The notes under the pieces were generated by a model. The model was not told where the DNA came from, searched no databases, and saw only the letters and a program-made list of their open reading frames with translations. Shown here one piece after another: positions 45,162 through 54,224 of a stretch of DNA of 59,459 bases. Positions within the stretch are counted from its first letter, which is position 1; each line of letters starts with the position of its first letter. Source of the stretch: Acidovorax sp. Leaf78 (lineage in GTDB: Bacteria > Pseudomonadota > Gammaproteobacteria > Burkholderiales > Burkholderiaceae_C); contig NZ_LMLZ01000022.1 of assembly GCF_001422735.1 (NCBI RefSeq), forward strand, positions 342,195-401,653, read 5' to 3'. The position numbers were made by a program, and so were the translations under genes.

Positions 45162-45764
45162 ATGGCGTTGAACGCACAGGGCTATTTCAACTGCCTGAAG
45201 TCCTATCTGAATACCAATCACTACGGTGAGCCGCAGGTGAGTGGCAGCGAGGTGGTATTGAAGGAAAAGATATTCGGCCAAATCGGCAGCAAGCCCATTG
45301 AGTACAAGGTGAGCTTGCAGACCACGGGCGAAACTCTGGTGATCAAGCTGGACACCAAGAAGAACGGCTCATCACTGCCGTTGTTTCACTTTCTGGACGA
45401 TACAGCCAAGCCCTGGTCGAAGCGATGTGACTTCGTGGTATTCAACCTGCGCAAGAACAAGCTGCATGTGTACTGCCTTGAGTTCAAGTCAGAGAGCATT
45501 CCACACGATGTACCCGATCAGTTGAAAGCCAGTGTGGATTGGCTCAAGGCGCTGCACGCCACCATCAATGCGTACACCACCAAGCGCAGCGCCATTCACG
45601 CTACCAAGTATGTACTGAGCAACCATCCTGAACCGACGCCTTATCTGGATGCGGATGGCAAGTACCTGCAGCGCGATCACACGATACGCCACTACCGCTA
45701 TGCCGACCTCAATGGCATGGCGCTGGCGGATTTGGACAACAGCAATATTGAGGTGATTCGCTAA
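45162..45764 (+). CDS. unknown protein with PD-(D/E)XK-like signature in the R-M operon
   Basis: The product has 200 residues with GGAGG upstream. I recognise no named family. Residues 88-111 read RCDFVVFN...KLHVYCLEFKSE: a hydrophobic strand ending in D90 and another carrying E107-x-K109 fit the D...ExK core of PD-(D/E)XK nucleases. E35 in a preceding helix and Q120/K122 after it would complete the plan. The C-terminal half (DWLKALHATINAY; IHATKYVLSNHP) is alpha/beta. It lies 19 bases after hsdS and 34 before hsdR on the same strand, so it is very likely co-expressed. It could be an accessory nuclease, an inactive DNA-end binder or a control protein. Confidence 0.8.
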   Translation: MALNAQGYFNCLKSYLNTNHYGEPQVSGSEVVLKEKIFGQIGSKPIEYKVSLQTTGETLVIKLDTKKNGSSLPLFHFLDDTAKPWSKRCDFVVFNLRKNKLHVYCLEFKSESIPHDVPDQLKASVDWLKALHATINAYTTKRSAIHATKYVLSNHPEPTPYLDADGKYLQRDHTIRHYRYADLNGMALADLDNSNIEVIR

Positions 45765-45798
45765 TAGGCGGAATCCGAAGTATTGAAAGGGGAGGAAG

Positions 45799-48700
45799 AT
45801 GCACAAAGAAATCGACTTTGAAAACGACATCGAGCACGCACTGATCAGCAGCGGCGGTTACGAAAAAGGTGACCCAAACACCTACGACCCGGAAGCGGCG
45901 CTGTTTCCGGCAGATGTCGTTGCCTTTGTGCAGAAAACGCAACCCAAGATCTGGACGCGCCTGACCCAGCTGGACGCCGCCAAAGCGCCCGCGATGCTGA
46001 TGGACAGCCTAGTGAAAGAGCTTGCTGCCAAAGGCGCCCTGGCGATCTTGCGCGAGGGTTTCAAGTGCGTGGGCAAGACGGTGCGGCTGGCCTACTTTGC
46101 GCCCAACACCGGGCTAGACCCCGCGAGTACCGAGCGTTACGACGACAACCGCTTGACCGTCGTACGGCAGGTCAACACCAGGAGCGGGGCCATCCCTGAC
46201 GTGGTGTTGACGGTGAATGGCTTGCCGGTGGCCACGCTGGAGCTGAAGAACCCGATGTCGGCCACGCGATGGAATGTGGAGAACGCCAAGTACCAATATC
46301 GCTTTGAGCGTGACCCCAAGGAATTGTTGTTTGCCTTCAAGCAGCGGTGCCTGGTGCATTTCGCTGTGGATACCGAGCTGGTTTTCATGACCACAAAGCT
46401 GGAAGGCCAGGACACGTTCTTCCTGCCCTTTAACCTGGGGAATGACCACGGCGCTGGCAACCCACCGGCAGCGGGCGATGTGCGCACCACCTACCTGTGG
46501 CACAAGGCGTTGACGCGTGACAGCCTGATGGACATCTTGGCTCGATTCATCCATCTGGATGTTGAGGAAAAGACCGTCGTCACCGAAAAGGGCATCAAGC
46601 GCCATCGCAAAGAGTCGATGATCTTTCCGCGCTACCACCAGCTGGATGCGGTGCGGGCTCTGACCGACCACGCACAGGCGCATGGCTCGGGTCACAACTA
46701 CCTGATCCAGCATTCCGCTGGCTCAGGCAAATCGAATTCGATTGCGTGGCTGGCGCACCGGCTCTCCAGCCTGCACGATGGTCACAACGAGAAGATCTTT
46801 CATTCGGTGGTGGTGATCACCGACCGGCGCGTGCTGGATCAACAGTTGCAAGACACGATCTTCCAGTTCGAGCACAAGCTGGGCGTGGTGCAGAAGATCG
46901 ACGAAAACACGCAGCAGTTGGCCAAGGCGCTGGCCGATGGCGTGCCGATCATCATTTCCACCATCCAGAAGTTCCCTTTCATCACCCAAGCCATTCGCAC
47001 GATGGAGGCCAACGGAAAAGGGGTGGCCATCTCGACAGCAGGCAAGCGCTTCGCGGTTATCGTGGACGAGGCGCACAGCTCGCAAAGTGGTGAAACTGCA
47101 ATGGAGCTGCGCAAGATCCTGAACAAGGACGGCATTGAATCCGCCATTGCCGAGCAATTGCTGGACATGGACGACGATGCCTTGAGCGAAGAGGCAAAGA
47201 AGGAGCTGCTGCGCGAACAACTCAAACGCGCCAAGCAGCCCAACCTGAGTTTCTTTGCCTTCACCGCTACGCCCAAGTTCAAGACACTGGCTGTTTTCAA
47301 TGAACCCGGCTTAAACGGCAAAGCGCCGTTCCACCACTACAGCATGCGTCAGGCCATCGAGGAAGGCTTCATTCACGACGTGTTGGCGTACTACACCTGC
47401 TACAAGCGCTACTACAAGTTGATCCAGAAGGTGGAGGCAGACCCGGAAGTGCCACGCCGCAAGGCCGCCCGCGCACTGGCTCGCTTCGTCGAGTTTCACG
47501 ACTACGAGATCGCGCAAAAGGTCGAAGTGATCGTAGAGCACTTCCGCACCCATACCCGTCACAAGATTGGCGGCCGGGCCAAAGCGATGGTGGTAACCGG
47601 CTCGCGTGAGCACGCCGTGCGTTACAAGCTGGGGTTCGACAAGTACATCAAGGACAAGGGCTACACCGACGTTAAATCGCTGGTGGCCTTCTCCGGTGAA
47701 ATCACGCTCAAAGAATTCGCCGACAAGAAGTTCACCGAAGTGAGCATGAACAACGGCATCAAGGAATCCGAGCTGCCGGAGAAGTTCAATACCGAGGAAT
47801 ACCAAATCTTGCTGGTGGCTGAGAAGTACCAGACGGGTTTTGACCAGCCGCTGTTGCACAGCATGTACGTCGACAAGCGCTTGTCTGGCATCCAGGCAGT
47901 ACAGACACTCTCGCGCCTGAATCGAACGACACGAGGCAAGACCGACACCTTTGTACTCGATTTTGTCAACGAGCCTGCGGACATCTACACCGCCTTCAAG
48001 CCCTATTACGAAGCGACAGACAAGGGCGACGATACCGACCCACAACAACTCAACACGCTGGCGCACACACTCGCCAATTGGAAAATCTATACCGAAGCCG
48101 AGGTCAGTGCTTGGTGCGAAATCTGGTTCCGCAATCGGCTGAACCCCACTGGCGGCGAGCACAAGAAATTGAATGGCCTGCTTGATCTGGCGATTGAGCG
48201 ATTCAAGAAGTTCGGGGAGGAAGACCAGAACCTGTTCAAGGGGCAGCTGGTTAGCTTCCGCAATCTGTATGGCTTTGTTTCCCAGATCGTGCCTTATCAA
48301 GACTCCGATCACGAGAAGCTGTACACCTACGCTCGTTTCCTGCTTACCAAGATGCCGCGCACCACGGACAAGCGGACAGTACAGGTCGATGATGAAGTTG
48401 AACTTAAGTACTACCGGCTACAAAAAATTAGTGAGGGAGCCATAAACCTTATGGTCGGCGAACCTGAAACTCTGTATGGCCCGGTCAACGTGGGTACAGG
48501 TCAAGCTGACGAGGATGTTCAGCTGTCAACTTTGGTGGGGAAGCTCAATGAGCGATTCGGAACTGAATTTGCACCCGCAGACCAGCTCTTTTTCGATCAA
48601 GTCCGAGAAACTGCGGTCGCCAATGATCAATTGCGGCAAGCCGTCATGGCGAACAGCATTGAGAACTTCGAACCCGTATTCAATAAGCAGCTTGAAAACC

Positions 48701-48837
48701 TACTGGTGGAACGGATGGATGGCAATGAAGAGATCTTTGTTAGGTTGATGAATGATGAAGCGTTCAGGAATGTTGCAGCTGGCCACCTGATGCGGACGGT
48801 ATACCAACAAGTAAAAGCAAGTTCAGAGACAAAGTAA
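45799..48837 (+). CDS. hsdR: type I restriction endonuclease subunit (HsdR)
   Basis: The product has 1012 residues and a strong GGGGAGGAAG. The N-terminal nuclease core is IPDVVLTVNGLPVATLELKNP (D134, E148, K150). The SF2 motor follows: Walker A HSAGSGKS (K311), TDRRVLDQQL, DEAH box IVDEAHSSQSG (423-426), FAFTATPKFKT and motif VI region VQTLSRLNRTTRGK. A C-terminal helical domain docks on HsdM/HsdS. It translocates and cuts unmodified DNA far from the site. It closes the operon and appears intact. Confidence 0.96.
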   Translation: MHKEIDFENDIEHALISSGGYEKGDPNTYDPEAALFPADVVAFVQKTQPKIWTRLTQLDAAKAPAMLMDSLVKELAAKGALAILREGFKCVGKTVRLAYFAPNTGLDPASTERYDDNRLTVVRQVNTRSGAIPDVVLTVNGLPVATLELKNPMSATRWNVENAKYQYRFERDPKELLFAFKQRCLVHFAVDTELVFMTTKLEGQDTFFLPFNLGNDHGAGNPPAAGDVRTTYLWHKALTRDSLMDILARFIHLDVEEKTVVTEKGIKRHRKESMIFPRYHQLDAVRALTDHAQAHGSGHNYLIQHSAGSGKSNSIAWLAHRLSSLHDGHNEKIFHSVVVITDRRVLDQQLQDTIFQFEHKLGVVQKIDENTQQLAKALADGVPIIISTIQKFPFITQAIRTMEANGKGVAISTAGKRFAVIVDEAHSSQSGETAMELRKILNKDGIESAIAEQLLDMDDDALSEEAKKELLREQLKRAKQPNLSFFAFTATPKFKTLAVFNEPGLNGKAPFHHYSMRQAIEEGFIHDVLAYYTCYKRYYKLIQKVEADPEVPRRKAARALARFVEFHDYEIAQKVEVIVEHFRTHTRHKIGGRAKAMVVTGSREHAVRYKLGFDKYIKDKGYTDVKSLVAFSGEITLKEFADKKFTEVSMNNGIKESELPEKFNTEEYQILLVAEKYQTGFDQPLLHSMYVDKRLSGIQAVQTLSRLNRTTRGKTDTFVLDFVNEPADIYTAFKPYYEATDKGDDTDPQQLNTLAHTLANWKIYTEAEVSAWCEIWFRNRLNPTGGEHKKLNGLLDLAIERFKKFGEEDQNLFKGQLVSFRNLYGFVSQIVPYQDSDHEKLYTYARFLLTKMPRTTDKRTVQVDDEVELKYYRLQKISEGAINLMVGEPETLYGPVNVGTGQADEDVQLSTLVGKLNERFGTEFAPADQLFFDQVRETAVANDQLRQAVMANSIENFEPVFNKQLENLLVERMDGNEEIFVRLMNDEAFRNVAAGHLMRTVYQQVKASSETK

Positions 48838-48904
48838 ATCGCATCAATTTTCGATGTGCTGGACTGAGAAGCAGCGCGACCCTGCCATCCAAGACATTAG
48901 TTCT

Positions 48905-50008
48905 ATGAACACCGATGCTGACGACGCCCCCTCCCCCGGCTGGGACTCCATCTCCGCCCGCCTGGCCCAGCTTTACCCCGGCCAGGAGCCCAAGCACTTT
49001 GGCACGCTGATCTCGCACATGCTGGGCGGGCCGGACTCGCTGGACGGCATCAGTGCATGGCGGCGCACGGACCCGGTGCCGCACTGGCACTTTGTGACCT
49101 ATGGGTTCAGCGAGCTGTATGCCAAGGAGTCCGATGACCCGGAAGTGAGCGGCTATGGCTTCGAGCTGACCTTTCGGCTGGCCATGGAGCCCAGCGAGTT
49201 GTCCGATGCCAATGCCGAGCCGCCAACATGGGCGCTGAACTTTTTGCAGAATTTGGCGCGCTATGTGTTCCAGAGCGGCAATGTGTTTCGCGATGGGCAC
49301 TGGATGACCGCCAACGGCCCGATTGCGCTGGGGCGGACCACGCAGATCTGCTCAATGGGTTTTGTGACTGACCCGGAGCTGGCCGAGCCGCTGGCCACGC
49401 CCAATGGCTCTGTGGAGTTCTTGCAGGTGGTGGGCCTGACGGTGGAGGAGGAGCGCGCAGCCAAGCAGTGGCGCACGCGCAATCTGCTGGAGGTGCTGCT
49501 GCCGCACATGCCGCTGTGGGTGACCGACCTGGGCCGCGCGTCGTTACTGGCCCACCCGGCGGTGAAGCAGCAGGTGGCCGAGGGCTTGAGGCGCGATGGG
49601 TCTGCCAGCGGGGTCCTTTTCACCGATGTGCTGGGCCTCAAGCAAGTGAAGCGGCTGCTGCGCAAGCCGATCACGCAGGTCACGGTGGGCGCTCGCCAGG
49701 TAGACGAGTTGGTGACCCTGCTGCCGCTGCGCCTGCCGTTTGGCCGCCCGCTGCGCGTGGCGGGGCATGAGTGGCAGTTGGTGCTGGAGCCTGCTGGCGC
49801 CTACGGCAACAATGCGGTGGAGTGGCAGGGCGAGGGCGACCATGTCGTGGTAATGCGCCTGACCGATGCCACCGTGCAGCAACTGGCGCAGACGCTGCGG
49901 CCGCATCAGGGCAGCTATGTAATGCCGCTGCTGCCGCAGGTGGAGTGGGTGGTGGAAAAAACGACGATCAAGGATTCGGCCGGCAAGGTGGTCGATGTCA
50001 TCGGCTGA
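48905..50008 (+). CDS. suppressor-of-fused (SUFU) domain protein
   Basis: The ATG at 48905 gives 367 residues; the frame is open upstream without features. The SUFU-like domain covers about 10-190 (WDSISARLAQLYPGQEPKHFGT; DPVPHWHFVTYGFSELYAKES; SGYGFELTFRLAM; FLQNLARYVFQSGNVF). The C-terminal half (200-367) is less familiar (TLLPLRLPFGRPLRVAGHEWQLVLEP). Bacterial SUFU proteins are known as possible immunity proteins of polymorphic toxins, but none is adjacent. It sits just downstream of the R-M island in host-like GC. Confidence 0.85.
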   Translation: MNTDADDAPSPGWDSISARLAQLYPGQEPKHFGTLISHMLGGPDSLDGISAWRRTDPVPHWHFVTYGFSELYAKESDDPEVSGYGFELTFRLAMEPSELSDANAEPPTWALNFLQNLARYVFQSGNVFRDGHWMTANGPIALGRTTQICSMGFVTDPELAEPLATPNGSVEFLQVVGLTVEEERAAKQWRTRNLLEVLLPHMPLWVTDLGRASLLAHPAVKQQVAEGLRRDGSASGVLFTDVLGLKQVKRLLRKPITQVTVGARQVDELVTLLPLRLPFGRPLRVAGHEWQLVLEPAGAYGNNAVEWQGEGDHVVVMRLTDATVQQLAQTLRPHQGSYVMPLLPQVEWVVEKTTIKDSAGKVVDVIG

Positions 50009-50094
50009 TTAAATGCCGGCTTGTAATGCGGGCAGCGGTGTGGCCGCTGCTGAGGCACCACACATCCCGCTAACCGCAAGCGTGTGCCGCTCTC

Positions 50095-50592
50095 TTATTC
50101 TTGCTTCGTCTGCTTCCAAATCCGATCCGCCCGTTCCCAAGCCGCCTTGGCTGCAGGCTCCGCATCCTTCCAGTTCAAACGGCTGCTCTCGCGTTCAGTG
50201 TCCCAGCGCGTCTGCAGATGGTCGCGGGCGTCGTTCCAGTCGCGGTGGCGTCCGTCGATCACGCTCTGATATCCATGGCGGTACGCAGGGGCGTAGTCGT
50301 CGTAGGTAAAGGCATCCGAGTAGTACGGCTCCCGGCCATACGCGTCGCGCCAGTAGGCGTCTTCATCCGTGGGGTTGACGGCTTCGGCCGCGCCCTTGCC
50401 GGCCAGGCCGCCCACGACGGCACCGACCACGGCACCCACTGCCGCGCCGATGGGGCCGCCGATGGAGCCAGCGGCTGCGCCCGTGACGGCGCCGCCTGCG
50501 GCACCGATGCCCGTGCCGATGGGATGGGCGCCGGGTTCTTTGGTGATGGGGTCCAGGTTCATGTCGCGGGTGGGGTCTTGGGGATGGGTCAT
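50095..50592 (-). CDS. glycine-zipper protein of unknown function
   Basis: The ATG at 50592 gives 165 residues, with AGGAG upstream. Residues about 22-65 form a glycine-zipper (GTGIGAAGGAVTGAAAGSIGG, GAAVGAVVGAVVGGLAGKG) that may insert in membranes. The rest is acidic and Tyr/Trp-rich (DEDAYWRDAYGREPYYSDAF; YDDYAPAYRHGYQSV), ending in amphipathic helices. No signal peptide is seen. Similar proteins are common in Burkholderiales; their role is not known to me. Confidence 0.82.
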   Translation of the reverse strand: MTHPQDPTRDMNLDPITKEPGAHPIGTGIGAAGGAVTGAAAGSIGGPIGAAVGAVVGAVVGGLAGKGAAEAVNPTDEDAYWRDAYGREPYYSDAFTYDDYAPAYRHGYQSVIDGRHRDWNDARDHLQTRWDTERESSRLNWKDAEPAAKAAWERADRIWKQTKQE

Positions 50593-50786
50593 GGTGGTCT
50601 CCTGTTGGTAGATGTGCATACGTCCAGAACTCCATGTTCCACAGCAATGCGCCACGCTGGCGTAGGCCAAGCGCCACAGGCGGCGACAGGTTTGGAGACC
50701 GTGGCGCGGATAGTCGCTGCACCCAGCGCGGGCGGGTGACCGCGATGGCTGCGTGGGGCCAGCCGCCCAGGCACAATTGCAGCCCC

Positions 50787-51203
50787 ATGCGTTCCCCCAT
50801 TGCCATCGTCGACGTTGACCGTCTGGACACCTGGACCCGCTACCGCGCGGGCCTGTGCGATACCTGTGCGGCCAACTGCTGCACGATGCCGCTGGAGGTG
50901 CAACTGCCAGACCTGGTGCGGCTGGAGCTGGTGGACCCTTTCGAGGCCGAGCATGAAGAGCTGCGGCACATTGCCAAGCGGCTTCAGAAGGCGCGGCTGA
51001 TCGACCACTTCAACCACAAGAACGCGGTGTTCACGATGGCGCGGCGGGCCAGTGGGGACTGCAATTTTCTGGACCCGGCCACACGGCGGTGCACGGTATA
51101 CGACAAGCGGCCCGAGACGTGCCGCCTGCACCCGCAGACGAAGAGCCCCAAGCCGGGGTACTGCGCCTACGGGGCGCGGGACTTGAAGCGCAAGGGCTGG
51201 TGA
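50787..51203 (+). CDS. YkgJ-family cysteine cluster protein
   Basis: The ATG at 50787 gives 138 residues. The Cys pattern CDTCAANCCTMPLEV, then GDCNFLDPATRRCTVYDKRPETCRLHP, is the YkgJ (CxxCxxxCC) zinc/iron-cluster family. The ligand and biochemical role are not established. It is divergent from the glycine-zipper gene. Confidence 0.9.
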   Translation: MRSPIAIVDVDRLDTWTRYRAGLCDTCAANCCTMPLEVQLPDLVRLELVDPFEAEHEELRHIAKRLQKARLIDHFNHKNAVFTMARRASGDCNFLDPATRRCTVYDKRPETCRLHPQTKSPKPGYCAYGARDLKRKGW

Positions 51204-51308
51204 GAGCGCTGGGCCTGGCCTGCATGCGGGCTGTTGGCCCGCACAGGCAGCAGGTGGGCCGATGTTGCGACAAGGCTTGCAGGCATGCCTACGCCACAGC
51301 CCCGCTGG

Positions 51309-51620
51309 CTACACGGTATCGCGCTGCACAAACCCTGACACAGGCTCCGAAGGGGCAGGCACGCTGCGCGCCTCCACCGCATCCACCCGCGCCTGCGGCG
51401 GCCCGTGGTGGGCCCACTCGATGAGGGACTGCACAGCGTCTGCAGGGCCGGTGGCCAGGGCTTCGACGCTGCCGTCGCGGCGGTTGCGCACCCAGCCTTG
51501 CAGGCCGCGTTGCTGGGCAGCCTGCACCAGGGACCAGCGGTAGCCCACGCCCTGCACGTGGCCGCGGATGAAGAGGTGCTGGGTGACGTCGGCGTGAGGA
51601 TGGTCGCTGTGGGGTTGCAT
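51309..51620 (-). CDS. acyP: acylphosphatase
   Basis: The ATG at 51620 gives 103 residues; the longer frame upstream has no meaning. The catalytic loop LFIRGHVQGVGYRWSL carries the active Arg (R19), and GWVRNRRDGSVEALATG carries the catalytic Asn. It hydrolyses acyl phosphates such as carbamoyl or acetyl phosphate. Size and motifs are standard. Confidence 0.94.
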   Translation of the reverse strand: MQPHSDHPHADVTQHLFIRGHVQGVGYRWSLVQAAQQRGLQGWVRNRRDGSVEALATGPADAVQSLIEWAHHGPPQARVDAVEARSVPAPSEPVSGFVQRDTV

Positions 51621-51740
51621 GGGCGGCACTGTACCGCCAGCCGGGCGCGGTAGGCCACAGACAGGCCTGGCGTGTCGGTGCTCGACCCGGGCGGTGCAGC
51701 GCGGTAAGCTGTGGCGCAGCCGTGGACTCTGCCCCGCCTC

Positions 51741-51785
51741 TGCACAACCTGCACACCCTGCACACCCTGCACACCCTGCACACCC
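51741..51785. repeat. 9-base tandem repeat
   Basis: Five units of TGCACACCC (the first is TGCACAACC) run without interruption between the acylphosphatase and ferredoxin genes, in the probable promoter gap. Confidence 0.9.
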
Positions 51786-51828
51786 TACGCGCCTTGTACA
51801 CAGGCCCAGGCCCCCAACCACGCCCTGA

Positions 51829-52092
51829 ATGCCCCACCGCATGACCCCACCCCGCAAAGCCCTGCCCGCCATCGACACCGACCGCTGCACGGGCTGCGGC
51901 TGGTGCGTGGCGGTGTGTGCGCCGCATGTGCTGTCGCTGCAGGTGCAGGGCGATGCCAGCTGGGGGCCCAAGCGGTCTGCGCTGCACGATGCGGCGGGCT
52001 GCACCGGGTGCGCGCTGTGCGCCGTGCGCTGCCCGTTCGATGCGATCCGCATGGTGCGCACGGGTGCTGCGCCTGGCGTGCACAACGGTTGA
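51829..52092 (+). CDS. 2[4Fe-4S] ferredoxin-like protein
   Basis: The product has 87 residues from the ATG at 51829, or 83 from the ATG at 51841; neither has a clear Shine-Dalgarno. Two cluster motifs are complete: CTGCGWCVAVCAP and CTGCALCAVRCPF. It should carry electrons in the cytosol. No partner oxidoreductase is adjacent. Confidence 0.88.
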   Translation: MPHRMTPPRKALPAIDTDRCTGCGWCVAVCAPHVLSLQVQGDASWGPKRSALHDAAGCTGCALCAVRCPFDAIRMVRTGAAPGVHNG

Positions 52093-52223
52093 CAGGGGCA
52101 GAGGACGAAGCGGTTTTGTCCCACAGCCGGGGCACTGTGCCTGTGGTGTGATTCAGGGCCCCGGGTTTTGGCCCGGCCGTTCACCCACCACCACTGCATG
52201 CACCATGCACAAGGAGCCACGCC

Positions 52224-52661
52224 ATGTCTGAAAAGAAAGCCAGCGTTCACTGGGAGGGCGCCGGCAAGGCCGGCCAAGGCCAGATCAGCACCGAAACCGG
52301 CGCGCTGAACAAGTACCCCTACGGCTTTGCCAGCCGCTTCGGCGACGACCGCAAGGGCACCAACCCCGAAGAGATCGTGGGCGCGGCGCATGCGGCCTGT
52401 TTCACCATGGCGTTTTCATTCGCTGCCGACAAGGCAGGCATTGCCACCGAAACCGTGGACACCACGGCCAGCGTGCGCCTGTCCAAGGATGGCGACGGCT
52501 TCGTCATCGACCGCATTGCGCTCACGCTGACGGCCAAGGTGCCGGGCCTGGACGATGCGGCGTTTCAAAAGCTGGCAGCCGATGCCAAGGCCAACTGCCC
52601 GCTGTCCAAGGCCCTGGCTTCGGTGCCAGAGATCACGCTGACCGCCAAGCTGGTGGAATAA
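52224..52661 (+). CDS. osmC: OsmC-family peroxidase
   Basis: The product has 145 residues with AAGGAG upstream. OsmC features: the opening KKASVHWEGAGKAGQGQIST, GTNPEEIVGAAHAACFTMAFS (peroxidatic C59) and ADAKANCPLSKAL (resolving C125). It reduces organic hydroperoxides with thiols. OsmC versus Ohr is judged from the NPEEIVGAAHAACF form. Confidence 0.93.
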   Translation: MSEKKASVHWEGAGKAGQGQISTETGALNKYPYGFASRFGDDRKGTNPEEIVGAAHAACFTMAFSFAADKAGIATETVDTTASVRLSKDGDGFVIDRIALTLTAKVPGLDDAAFQKLAADAKANCPLSKALASVPEITLTAKLVE

Positions 52662-52819
52662 CTGCGCCGGGCGGGGGGAGCGTGCAGCGCGGTCTGCACA
52701 CCAGCCCCGGCCCGCGACATGCATCCGACGCCCACGCGGTGATCGGACCACAACGCAGCGCAGGTGCACACGCCTGTCGCTGCGTTTTGCCGTCTACGCA
52801 GCACTCCCGATCGTCTTCG

Positions 52820-54142
52820 TCACCGCGCCCGCACCGCTGCGGCCAGCGCGGCAAACGCCTGCCGGTCCACCGCATGCGTGAAGGCGGTGTTGGGTACCGG
52901 GTGGGTGGACAGCTTCACCACCACCAGCTCCGCCGCCGGGTTGATGTGGATGTGCTGGCCCATCAGGCCTTTGGCTTCCAGCGTGCCGTCCGCATCGTGC
53001 GGCACCCACCACTGGTTGTGGTACGAGTAGCCCGCGCGCATGGCTGTGCCGGGCGCCTTGCTGAAGCGGGCCGGCTCCGCACCCTTGCGCAGCTCTGCGA
53101 TGGTGGCCGGCGCGATGATCTGCTGGCCGTTGTAGCGGCCGTTGGCGCGCAGCATTTCTGCCAGGCGGCCCAGGTCGCGCAGCGTGGCGTTCACGCCCAC
53201 GCTGGTGGACTGGCCGCCGTTGGGGTCGGCAAACACATACCCATCTTCCTGCGCGCCCAGGCGCGACCAGATGCGCTCGGACAGCAGCGTGGCGTAGCTC
53301 TGGCCCGTCACGCGCTGCAGCAGCCAGCCCAGCACTTCCGTGTCCACCGACTTGTAGGCGAACGCGGCCCCGTGCTCGCCGTCCTTCTTCAGCGTGGGCA
53401 AGAACTCGGCCATGCTTTTGGGCGCGCTGCTGCCGGGCGGCGCGGGCTGCAGGCCTGCAGCGGCCAGATACTGAAAGACGCCGGACGCGGGGTCGGCAAA
53501 GTTCTCGGCGTACTGCACGGCGGTGGTCATGTCCAGCGTCTGCTGCACGGTGGCGTCGGCCCAGGCGCTGGTGGCCAGCTCGGGCAGGTAGCGGGGGATC
53601 AGCGCTGTGGGGTCGATCACGCCTTCGTGGATGAGCTCGGTCACCAGCAGGCCGGTGAGCGATTTGCTCATGGACCACAGCACGTGCGGCTGGTGGGGCT
53701 GCATGCCGGTGTGGTGGCGCTCGTACACCACCTGGCCGCGGTGCAGCACCAGCAGGCCGTCGGTGTAGGTGGCCTTTTGCCAGTCGGCCAGCGTGGTGGT
53801 GCCGCCCTGGCCGTCGGGCAGGGGCAGTGTGTCGTTCAGCGGGCGGTTTGCCGCGGGCAGTGCGCTGGGCGTGCCTGCACCGCGCCACACAGTCGCCGTC
53901 GGCCCCAGCTCGCGCAGGTGGTGCGCGGCCCAGCGCACGTTGGGGTACTGCAGGATGTTGGCCAGGCGCACGACCTTGTCGGGCGGCGGCGGAAAGCCCT
54001 GCATCAGCCGCAGCGCGGCAGGCTGGGTGACATCGGGCGGCGGCAACTGGGGCGCCTGGGCGTGGCCGGCAGAGGCCATGCAGACAGCGGCTGCGGTGGC
54101 AGCCAGCGTGACCAGGGCGAAGTGAAGGCGGGGGTAGGGCAT
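52820..54142 (-). CDS. secreted serine hydrolase, beta-lactamase/esterase (class C) family
   Basis: The ATG at 54142 gives 440 residues with a signal peptide (LHFALVTLAATAAAVCMASAGHA). The beta-lactamase-like fold has the nucleophile motif SMSKS (SxxK; near residue 165), a region at AENFADPASGVFQY and HIHINPAAELVVVKLS near the third motif. The pattern resembles 6-aminohexanoate-dimer hydrolase and EstB esterases, so the substrate may be an ester or amide rather than a beta-lactam. It follows the redox genes on the same strand after an 82-base gap. Confidence 0.9.
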   Translation of the reverse strand: MPYPRLHFALVTLAATAAAVCMASAGHAQAPQLPPPDVTQPAALRLMQGFPPPPDKVVRLANILQYPNVRWAAHHLRELGPTATVWRGAGTPSALPAANRPLNDTLPLPDGQGGTTTLADWQKATYTDGLLVLHRGQVVYERHHTGMQPHQPHVLWSMSKSLTGLLVTELIHEGVIDPTALIPRYLPELATSAWADATVQQTLDMTTAVQYAENFADPASGVFQYLAAAGLQPAPPGSSAPKSMAEFLPTLKKDGEHGAAFAYKSVDTEVLGWLLQRVTGQSYATLLSERIWSRLGAQEDGYVFADPNGGQSTSVGVNATLRDLGRLAEMLRANGRYNGQQIIAPATIAELRKGAEPARFSKAPGTAMRAGYSYHNQWWVPHDADGTLEAKGLMGQHIHINPAAELVVVKLSTHPVPNTAFTHAVDRQAFAALAAAVRAR

Positions 54143-54224
54143 GGTGCAAAAGTCCTGCAAAGGTGGGTGGGATGGGGCAGAGCAACGAGGTGACAAGAAA
54201 GGGTGAGCTGCTGGTTTGCAGGCC

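Noticed and set aside
41600..48840. BREX, DISARM or Druantia system
   Set aside because: No pglZ, brxC, drmAB or similar large helicase genes are present; the genes fit a type I R-M system plus one accessory protein.
51741..51785. CRISPR array
   Set aside because: The 9-base units are contiguous with no spacers, and no cas genes are present.
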